Shown in pieces: positions 53,108-59,914 of a stretch of DNA of 64,000 nucleotides. The translations under genes and the position numbers were made by a program. Source of the stretch: Dyella japonica A8 (GTDB taxonomy: Bacteria; Pseudomonadota; Gammaproteobacteria; Xanthomonadales; Rhodanobacteraceae); assembly GCF_000725385.1 (NCBI RefSeq), contig NZ_CP008884.1:3162001-3226000 (forward strand), written 5' to 3'. The notes beneath the pieces were generated by a model. That model saw only the letters and a program-made list of their open reading frames with translations, did not search any database and was not told the origin of the DNA. Numbering within the stretch: the stretch's first letter is position 1; each line of letters opens with the position of its first letter.

Positions 53108-53290
53108 CGGTCGGTTTCCAGGAAGGCAACGCTACGCCGCCCATGCAGCGGCCGGTAAACCGCATACATAGCGAAAGCCGGGCCGGACTGCCCGTCACTT
53201 CGTCTCACGGAATGAGCGCGGCGCCGTGCGCGGCTCGCCGCCGAGCATAGCGTCCAGCGCTTCGGCGGGTCAGTCCCGAAAATGGGGTAG

Positions 53291-54670
53291 TCAGGCGCTC
53301 GCGCGCCGGGCCCGCACGACCCAGCCCCGCACCGGCTGGCCGCCCTCCCGGCGCAGCACGTCGCCCTCGATGCGGGCGTCCGTGAAGCCGGCGTCATCCA
53401 GTACCCGTTGCACGTGACGGCGCGAATGCCGGTAACGCCCGCTGGGCGTCAGTTCCACCCTGTCATCCGCGGCATCCAGCGCTTCCAGCGCTTCCAGCGT
53501 AAAGCCCAGCCAGCCGCCGGGGCGCAACGCGGCGTGGGCCGCCGCAACAACTTGCTGCAGGTCGCCGAAATACACCAGAGTATCGGCCGACAACACCAGG
53601 TCGTACTGTTGCGGGTGGCGTTCCAGATACGCCGTCAGCTCAGCCACCGCCAGTTCGTCGTAGCCGCCACGCGCCCTGGCCTTCTCCACCATGCCGGGCG
53701 ACAGGTCCACGCCAACGAGGTGGGCCGCGTAAGGGCTCAGCAGCGGGCCACACAAGCCCGTGCCGCAACCGGCATCCAGCACATGCAGCGTAGCGTTGGG
53801 ACCGTTCAGCACCGCGGCCATTGTTTCCATCAACACTTGCGGTGCCCGATAGCCCAGGTTCTTCAGCAACTGCTCGTCGAAGCTGTCGGCGAAACCGTCA
53901 AACACGTTACGCACATAGGCATCGTCCGCCCGTGGTGGCGTCTCGGCGCCGCCGCAAGAAGCCAGCATGTGTCGCGGAATCGGGTTGTCCGGCTCGCGAC
54001 CCAGCCAGTCGCGATACACCTGCGCTGCCTCCTCGCGCCGGTTCAGCGCGTACAGCGAGATGCCCATGCCTTCCAGCGCACGCAGGTTGCGGTCGTCCAG
54101 CGCGTAGGCCATGCGAAAGCATTCGACCGATTGCTCGACGTGCTCAATGTTCTGCGCGTAGTTGCGCAGGAAGAGGCCCAGCAGGTAATGGCCCTGAGCA
54201 TACTCGGGCGCGATTTCCAGGAGCCGGGCATAGGCAAGAAAAGCCTCCTCCGGTCGCTCCTGTGCCTCCAGCACGATGGCGAGGTTGTTCTGCGCGTGAT
54301 GGTGCCCCGGCGAGCATGTCAGCGCCTGCCGGTAGCAGGCCTCCGCTTCTTTGAGTCGTCCACATTCCTTGTGGATGTTGCCGAGGTTGTTATGCGCGTC
54401 GGGATGCTTCGGCGTGACGCGCAGCGAAGCCTGGATCAACGTCGCGCCCTCATCGCTCAACCCGCGCTGATGCTGCAATACGCCGAGGTAATGCAGCGCA
54501 TCCGGTTGCGTTGCATGTCGCTCAAGCACTGCTCGATAGAGCTGCTCCGCCCTGTCCAGCTGATTCGCCCGGTGCGCCTCCATGGCCTCGCGCAAGGTGT
54601 CGCGATAGTCAGGCACCTCCAGGCGCAAGGCCGACAGGTTCACCAGGACATGAGCCGAGTGCTGATCCAT
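53291..54670 (-). CDS. TPR-repeat SAM-dependent methyltransferase
   Basis: A 459-aa fusion of tetratricopeptide repeats (about 25-245: LHYLGVLQHQRGLSDEGATLIQASLRVTP, HNNLGNIHKECGRLKEAEACYRQAL and others) with a class I methyltransferase. The SAM motif VLDAGCGTGLCGP is at about residue 293, preceded by VRNVFDGFADSFDEQLLKNLGYRAP, a signature of this TPR-methyltransferase group. ATG 54670 is chosen since the upstream part overlaps the PAAR gene. It sits between paar and vgrG, 11 bp after the former, so it is part of the spike module. Methylation of a spike or cargo protein is possible; the target is unknown. Confidence 0.85.
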   Translation of the reverse strand: MDQHSAHVLVNLSALRLEVPDYRDTLREAMEAHRANQLDRAEQLYRAVLERHATQPDALHYLGVLQHQRGLSDEGATLIQASLRVTPKHPDAHNNLGNIHKECGRLKEAEACYRQALTCSPGHHHAQNNLAIVLEAQERPEEAFLAYARLLEIAPEYAQGHYLLGLFLRNYAQNIEHVEQSVECFRMAYALDDRNLRALEGMGISLYALNRREEAAQVYRDWLGREPDNPIPRHMLASCGGAETPPRADDAYVRNVFDGFADSFDEQLLKNLGYRAPQVLMETMAAVLNGPNATLHVLDAGCGTGLCGPLLSPYAAHLVGVDLSPGMVEKARARGGYDELAVAELTAYLERHPQQYDLVLSADTLVYFGDLQQVVAAAHAALRPGGWLGFTLEALEALDAADDRVELTPSGRYRHSRRHVQRVLDDAGFTDARIEGDVLRREGGQPVRGWVVRARRASA

Positions 54671-54681
54671 GTGCGCTCCCT

Positions 54682-54969
54682 TCACCCGATCAATACCGTA
54701 AAACACCCCAGCACAATCACCCCGCCATGGGCCGTACTGTCCCCCAGCCGCGCCGCTGGCTGACCACCGATCAGTACCGTCGGCGAACCCTTGATGATGG
54801 AATCCGGCGGCCCCACGCATACCGCCATGTCACCCAGTCGCGCTGCCGGCAGACCACCGATCAGCACCGTCGGCGCACCGGGTGCGGAGACCGGACCACC
54901 CACATGCGGCACCACGCCGGTCACCATGGGACAGGTGTGAAGATCAGTTAGGCGTGCAGCGGGTTGCAT
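54682..54969 (-). CDS. PAAR-domain spike-tip protein
   Basis: A 95-aa stand-alone PAAR protein that sharpens the VgrG tip and can carry effectors. The start AARLTDLHTCPMVTGVVPHVGGPVSAPGAPTVLIGGLPAARLGD and the repeat SPTVLIGGQPAARLGDSTAHGG are typical; Cys and His residues for metal binding are present (H11, C13, H22, C51, H81). There is no effector extension. It is followed within the operon by the TPR-methyltransferase and vgrG, and preceded by the deaminase-like gene. Confidence 0.94.
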   Translation of the reverse strand: MQPAARLTDLHTCPMVTGVVPHVGGPVSAPGAPTVLIGGLPAARLGDMAVCVGPPDSIIKGSPTVLIGGQPAARLGDSTAHGGVIVLGCFTVLIG

Positions 54970-55159
54970 GAGTGCTCCGGCTATCGACTACGTCATTGAT
55001 GAATATCGATATCACGTTGTTGTCGATCCAGTAAAATGAATCGCACTGATTTATATGCTTTCGCTCAAGGTCGTGAATATCTTGTCGCGAATGGGCGCGG
55101 GGCAAAGCATGTTTGCGGGTTTCGGTCACTCGTCGCATGCATGAAACCGACACGAAGAA

Positions 55160-56305
55160 CTATCCCAGCCTGATGTCCTGAAATTCGAGAAACCTCACCA
55201 AGTAATCCACCACGCTTTTCGTGTTTGGATTCAATGGGCGATCCGTTAGTGCATACTTCGTCCTCTTTGACCTCAAGGCGGCCTCGGTTGCCTCCATCAG
55301 GCCCCTTGCTTCGTTGCTGACGACATAGTCGATGGGGCTGACCGTGCCGCCCTCTTTTTGACCTTCGAAATTTTCATGCAACGTGCCGGCCAGGGCTATC
55401 TTTTTGTCCCCGTGATTCACCATCAAACCGTAGGGCAAGCTTTCACGCTTGTGGGCATCGAGGGAGAAATTGCGACGACCCCTATCAAGTACCGTGTTCC
55501 TGGCGTCGTCCCCTGAATCCTGCTGGCCAAAATAGACTCGTACCGAGCCGCTACCGCCGACAATCAGGCCCGCGCACATCTTGCAAGGCTTCAGCGTCGA
55601 GAAGATACATCCACCGTCAGGCACTTTTCCGCCAAGCGCCATGACGGCACTGGTCTCACCATGCCAGCACGACACGTCACTATTCTTCATACCCCAGCTG
55701 ACGATGTTTCCACCCCTGTCTACAATAAGGCTGACAACGCCATCCTTCTTTCCGTCCTCATGCTTCTTGTGAAGCAGCAGATACGCCGCCGCAAGATAGA
55801 GGCGATGGACGGTTTGCGTTCCCGCCACACGATAGCCTTCGTCTGACTTCACCGACGCCACAATGGACTGAATATCACTCACGATATTCCCACCAGGTGC
55901 AAGTACTTTGTACTTGTCCGCCAAACTCCTTTGAAGTTCAGCGAGGGAAATGCGCTTCACTTCGCCACCAGGGCTTGGATTCACCCCGGGGGCAACAACC
56001 CTGACGTACTGAGGCGAACCATCGAGCGTCAGTTGCATAATCCCCACCTCTGCCGCCGATCTGTCCTCTTGGCGGCTGAGATAATTGGACCGAAGATCCT
56101 TCCCCTTCAGTACTTTTCGACTCGTCCTCGACATGACCAGTAGCCACAAGGGAGTGATGGTCGAAATCACTGGCTCGGAAGCGAAATAGGTGACGGTTCC
56201 GACCTGGTAGTAAGCCGTTCGATTCTCGGCGTTGGAAAAACATCCCGTCAGCTCATCCCAACTGGACGCCTTTGCTGCTTTCGTCAGAAATTGCTCCAAA
56301 TCCAT
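55160..56305 (-). CDS. Deaminase-superfamily protein, candidate T6SS effector
   Basis: A 381-aa protein whose C-terminal half has the zinc deaminase signature: H215-x-E217 (CWHGETSAVMALGG) and P240-C241-x2-C244 (LKPCKMCAGLIV). It resembles Bd3614-type deaminases found in bacterial toxins; that family match is from memory. The N-terminal 150 residues are unknown and may serve for delivery. ATG 56305 has a GGTGG-type ribosome site. It is directly upstream of paar and vgrG on the same strand, and GC content is clearly lower than in the T6SS core genes, which is a cargo pattern. Substrate (nucleic acid base, nucleotide or protein) cannot be told. No immunity gene is certain; the small protein at 56616 is a candidate. 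Confidence 0.75.
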   Translation of the reverse strand: MDLEQFLTKAAKASSWDELTGCFSNAENRTAYYQVGTVTYFASEPVISTITPLWLLVMSRTSRKVLKGKDLRSNYLSRQEDRSAAEVGIMQLTLDGSPQYVRVVAPGVNPSPGGEVKRISLAELQRSLADKYKVLAPGGNIVSDIQSIVASVKSDEGYRVAGTQTVHRLYLAAAYLLLHKKHEDGKKDGVVSLIVDRGGNIVSWGMKNSDVSCWHGETSAVMALGGKVPDGGCIFSTLKPCKMCAGLIVGGSGSVRVYFGQQDSGDDARNTVLDRGRRNFSLDAHKRESLPYGLMVNHGDKKIALAGTLHENFEGQKEGGTVSPIDYVVSNEARGLMEATEAALRSKRTKYALTDRPLNPNTKSVVDYLVRFLEFQDIRLG

Positions 56306-56615
56306 GGGTCACCACCCTTGTAGAAAATGACGAGATCAAGCTCGCCAGGAACGCATTTGCCAGACCGCAAGCCCGAGAACTTCGCGCCTGACGTCCGACG
56401 CGAGCAGTCCAATCGAATTCAGTCCCAAAGGATGCCGTAAGTGAACCCGACCCCGCTTCTCTCTTCGGGAGTGACTTGCCATGACCCCTTAAACGCCAGC
56501 GCACTCCCTGTCTAAGAATAGCCATCAGGCAATGTCCCTTTTGCCGTGCAGGATCCAACCATCTTCTCTGGGACCGCTTACAGCAATGCCTCGCTTGCCG
56601 ATGCAATAGCCCTCA
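56306..56615. other. Intergenic stretch between small protein and deaminase genes
   Basis: 310 bp with no supported gene; an open minus-strand frame crosses it but reads into the deaminase start and shows no family character. It holds one copy of a short repeat (AAGTGAACCCGACCCCGCTT, 56439-56458). Confidence 0.5.
56439..56458 (+). repeat. Short dispersed repeat near cargo genes
   Basis: AAGTGAACCCGACCCCGCTT here recurs in pieces at 57063-57077 (AAAAGCGGGGTCGGA, reverse orientation) and 57100-57115 (AAGTGAACCCGATCCG). Similar GTGAACC.GACCCCGC strings are scattered in many high-GC proteobacterial genomes. Their placement at both ends of the small gene 56616-56999 suggests that it moved as a unit. 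Confidence 0.5.
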
Positions 56616-56999
56616 CTACAGCATTAGGGCACCCATTTCCTGGGCAACAGCCGATGTGACGAACTTCTGGGTCTTCAAGCCCTTGATCAAGGTTACGAAG
56701 CCATTCTCTGCATCCAGTCCGGCGAAAACCCAATGAAAGTGTCGACCTTCGGCCTTAGTCTGATCGGCATGCACTCCAAGGTTCTGACCAAGAAGAACGT
56801 GAATCGCTTCGTGATCTGATGGAATCTTATTCTGTCCTTTAGCCTCGACCGCCACGGCTGCCACGGCATCGTGCAACAGGCTGTAGCCGTCTGAATCCGC
56901 CGCGTACAGAGTCATGCAGTAGATCTTTCCATTCTCGTAACTGAATACGAGAAACCCCGCCTTTCCCTGCTTGGTTATGTTCAGCTGCCAGCGATTCAT
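56616..56999 (-). CDS. Small protein of unknown function, possible immunity protein
   Basis: A 127-aa protein with no recognised family. ATG 56999 (MNRWQLNITKQGKAGFLVFSY) has AGGGG 5-6 bases upstream; the frame is open to 57101 but the extension is unlikely. The sequence looks like an alpha/beta fold with a strand-turn-strand start and SDGYSLLHDAVAAVAVEAKGQ as a helix. It has no signal peptide. It is on the same strand between two enzyme-like cargo genes and is bounded by short repeats. By size and position it could be an immunity protein for the deaminase or the protease-like protein; this is inference from context only. Confidence 0.6.
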   Translation of the reverse strand: MNRWQLNITKQGKAGFLVFSYENGKIYCMTLYAADSDGYSLLHDAVAAVAVEAKGQNKIPSDHEAIHVLLGQNLGVHADQTKAEGRHFHWVFAGLDAENGFVTLIKGLKTQKFVTSAVAQEMGALML

Positions 57000-57130
57000 T
57001 GATGCCCCTGCGTGGGAGAACCCAAATACTGACTCATGTGTGGCCAGCCACCCCAGAAAGGGAAAAGCGGGGTCGGACTCCGTCAGCCAAGGGGACCACA
57101 AGTGAACCCGATCCGTTTATTTCCATTTCT

Positions 57131-58012
57131 TCATACTGCACGGCCAAGCCAACGCAAACTTTGCCGGAGCTCAGCCATTTTCCCTGTGGCGTTTCGGATG
57201 CTATCGATAGCATCACCCTGTCGCTTATCCTTGTTGTTGATCCAGCCGGTAAATGTGGTGGCGAGCTGTTCCAGCGTCGCTGTGCCTGCGTGGTATTGGC
57301 CGAGCATGCCATCCAGCGCCTTGAGCTTGGCGCTGCGCGACTTGTCACCAAAGCATCCAGATACAGTGGTCTCAGCTACGAACGAAGCCTGACTCGGCAC
57401 CGTCACCGATCCGGCATAGTTGATCTTTCGCTTAAGGCTGTCGTCACCGCACGAATAGATGCACGATGCCGGATCTATCACCGAAGTCAAACTATGGCTC
57501 TCGGCGCGTTGGCGCTTGACCCCAACCCCCCAAAGATCGACGACAAAACTCCCACGCGGAAAATTGTTCTGATAGCTGATGGCTGCACCAGGTGGACAGC
57601 CAACCAGCAGAAACCAATGGCCATTGGCATTGCCCTTGGCCTGCTCGATGACGGAGATATGTCCGCTGCAGCCGTTGGTGCGGAGAAGATAGTAAGCCAG
57701 GGCGGTGCAACTGTCACAGCGGATACCCAGCGGTTCGTTGTCGACGAAGCGCTGATGAATACGGCGGCCGTACTCCAGCCAATAACTTTCTTGGGAATCG
57801 TTGCCAGGAATGCCAACCAGCAACTGGGCGGTGGCCACCTGTGAGCCAGTCATCATCGGGTCATTACCCGGTAGCGCGCCATCATCGACGATAACCGATC
57901 TTGAAACGTCCGCCATCCTGCCGGTGCCAGGGTTGTATGATTTTTTTATTATCGTTCTATGCAAGTAAGGATCGAGGTGATTGGCAACGATATTGATGTC
58001 TTCGGCACGCAT
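57131..58012 (-). CDS. Papain-like cysteine protease candidate, T6SS cargo
   Basis: A 293-aa protein with no close family that I can name. The order Cys (GIRCDSCTALAYYLL, C99 or C102), His (NGHWFLLVG, H132) and Asp (SFVVDLWG, D159) matches the catalytic layout of papain-fold enzymes such as YopT/C58 and related toxins, where His-hydrophobic strand and hhD-W motifs follow a Cys at a helix start. The sequence before the Cys (YWLEYGRRIHQRFV) would be a lead helix. ATG 58012 follows AGGGAA. No signal peptide. Low GC and position between T6SS genes suggest a secreted effector. A transglutaminase-like or amidase activity is the alternative. Confidence 0.6.
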   Translation of the reverse strand: MRAEDINIVANHLDPYLHRTIIKKSYNPGTGRMADVSRSVIVDDGALPGNDPMMTGSQVATAQLLVGIPGNDSQESYWLEYGRRIHQRFVDNEPLGIRCDSCTALAYYLLRTNGCSGHISVIEQAKGNANGHWFLLVGCPPGAAISYQNNFPRGSFVVDLWGVGVKRQRAESHSLTSVIDPASCIYSCGDDSLKRKINYAGSVTVPSQASFVAETTVSGCFGDKSRSAKLKALDGMLGQYHAGTATLEQLATTFTGWINNKDKRQGDAIDSIRNATGKMAELRQSLRWLGRAV

Positions 58013-58378
58013 GATTTTCCCTGCCTGAGAAAGATTTTCGGGTCAACTTCCCAAGGAGACGCAATGATTCAGGCGGCACCTGGAATCGCACGAATCCGCG
58101 CAACGCGTGCCCCACATCTTTTTCTAACCTGGCGCACATAGAGGACTGGCGCTGGCACAACCACTTGCTACCGATTGAAGCTCTCGACCAGTGCGCGTAT
58201 CTGCCAGGTTTTCCGGGATCCGCTCTGAACCTTGCAAGTGGGCACCGTTGTTATTTCGATGTGTCGTCATCAACGGCAATCCTACCGCTCAAATGCCCAC
58301 TCTTTCCCTTGCTTAGGGGGCCATGGTCAGAGCTCACTTTGCCCCGGGTTTTCCGGACAGGCTACCCGCGCCCTCACT
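58013..58378. other. Gene-free stretch in cargo block
   Basis: 366 bp with no supported gene on either strand. A missing or unrecognised small immunity gene might be expected here, but no frame has both a good start site and protein-like composition. Confidence 0.45.
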
Positions 58379-59866
58379 TCACTTGCTGATAGAGATTGAA
58401 TCTTTCAAGCCGGCATTGATGAGGCCGGCCACCCCGTGATACTCAGCGGACAATTGTTCCTTGCGGATTATTTCTCGTGCATCAGCACTTCGCCGATAAA
58501 CATTTGGCGCGACTTCTACAAAGCCATTCTTGGATAGATAGTTCTTGTGTTGCGCGTACCGTGTCCCCTCGATCGGATTGGTAGATCGAAAGCTTTCAGA
58601 GCGGCCACGGACATCCAGGGCCACCGTCGGCAGCGGCGTTGTGATCAAATTGCCATGGCGATCATTAACATGTTTAACCGTTCCGCTTGCGATCTCTCTC
58701 TTGCCAGGAGCTCGCTCCCCGGTCACCTGTCTGTCTCTATCCAGCGTGGAGACCCTCAATGCGCCGAACTGATCTTCAAGTTTCGCCACACCTTCCATTG
58801 CTCGGCGTCCAAGCACTCCACGCTTGGCCCCGTCTTTATCTTCCGGTGACGGATACAGGCTCTCGTCAAACGGCGCCCGACGCCCCGCACGGTGAAGCTG
58901 ATACGAATTTATGAACCAATCGGCTTTGCTTCGCACGAGGTAAGTGACGTTGTTTGGCGAACGATACGTCCCGCCAGCCGAAAATTCCGTCGTAATTGCA
59001 TTCTGAAAATCAAACTTCCCTTGTTCCTGAAGTTTGAAGGTCGCGATGAGATCGCCCTTTGTTGACTCACCTTGCAAGACAAGGCTGCCAATATCGGATT
59101 TTCTGGCTTTACGCTTATCGATGGAGTCGAACTCCGCCTTCCACTTCCCATCGTCCTGAAATAACTCAGTTTTATAAACTTTTCGCAAATATTCATTCGC
59201 AAAATAGGGGTCAACGAAGTCACCGCTCTTCAGGCGGGCGAGCTGAGCGTCCACGTAAGCGCTGACCGCATCCCTGCGATTCGATTCGGAGCACTTGCCG
59301 TCACTATAGTTCGTGCAGTCAACCAAGTACTCCCATAAGGGCGCGCGGCGATATGCCAACCTTCCGTTGTCTATGACGAATAAAGGGGCCACGCTTCGTA
59401 TCTCCGCTACATTCTTGTAGAAGTCGGCGGTCCCCGTGTGCCAGCCAAGCGCTTCACCTGCCGCCAACCACTGATAAGAGTGTGAAAACTCTCCATGATC
59501 AACCGCGAAACTATCCTTCCACAGAACCTTTCCCTTCAAATTGTCTCCAAAGGCCCTGCCGTCAAGCGCGCCGACAAAAACAACGTTTTCCTGGCAAGAG
59601 AAGCCAAGTCCCGCACCCACCCTGATGATGGCAGCAGTGAAGCGATTTGATTGTTCCATGATTTCTGGATTGTTATAGGCAACCCAAATCGATCTCGATA
59701 GTTCATCAAGGGAACTTGTAAATCTTGCGCGCGACTCCTTGCTTGATAAGAAGTCAAGAAGTTGAGACGCTTTGTCGAGATCGCCCGACTTGAAGGCGCC
59801 ATCACCGAAGTAGAGCGTGAGTCGCCTTTTTGCCTCTTCGAAGCCCTCGATTTCGTTGACTGACAT
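58379..59866 (-). CDS. Unknown 495-aa protein in T6SS cargo block
   Basis: I do not recognise this family. ATG 59866 has AAAGGA 7 bases upstream. No signal peptide or membrane helix is seen. Notable segments are DHGEFSHSYQWLAAGEALGWH (about 123-143, His/Glu-rich and possibly catalytic), YRRAPLWEYLVDCTNYSDGKC (about 171-191), and a C-terminal region with KHVNDRHGNLITTPLPTVALDVRGRSESF and YAQHKNYLSKNGFVEVAPNVYRR. It begins 48 bp after the clpV stop on the same strand. Low GC and context suggest a T6SS effector, possibly with an N-terminal delivery part and a C-terminal toxic part, but no activity can be assigned. Confidence 0.65.
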   Translation of the reverse strand: MSVNEIEGFEEAKRRLTLYFGDGAFKSGDLDKASQLLDFLSSKESRARFTSSLDELSRSIWVAYNNPEIMEQSNRFTAAIIRVGAGLGFSCQENVVFVGALDGRAFGDNLKGKVLWKDSFAVDHGEFSHSYQWLAAGEALGWHTGTADFYKNVAEIRSVAPLFVIDNGRLAYRRAPLWEYLVDCTNYSDGKCSESNRRDAVSAYVDAQLARLKSGDFVDPYFANEYLRKVYKTELFQDDGKWKAEFDSIDKRKARKSDIGSLVLQGESTKGDLIATFKLQEQGKFDFQNAITTEFSAGGTYRSPNNVTYLVRSKADWFINSYQLHRAGRRAPFDESLYPSPEDKDGAKRGVLGRRAMEGVAKLEDQFGALRVSTLDRDRQVTGERAPGKREIASGTVKHVNDRHGNLITTPLPTVALDVRGRSESFRSTNPIEGTRYAQHKNYLSKNGFVEVAPNVYRRSADAREIIRKEQLSAEYHGVAGLINAGLKDSISISK

Positions 59867-59914
59867 AGAAGTTCCTTTCTCCCCAAAGAAATCCGGCCAT
59901 CGCTCAAGTCATAC

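Noticed and set aside
53108..53290. Possible small gene between vgrG and the TPR-methyltransferase
   Set aside because: No frame with both a ribosome site and protein-like composition; best read as a vgrG promoter region.
56253..56606. Minus-strand open frame of 117 codons between the small gene and the deaminase gene
   Set aside because: It overlaps the deaminase start in another frame, is Arg/Ser-rich, and has no ribosome binding site or family match.
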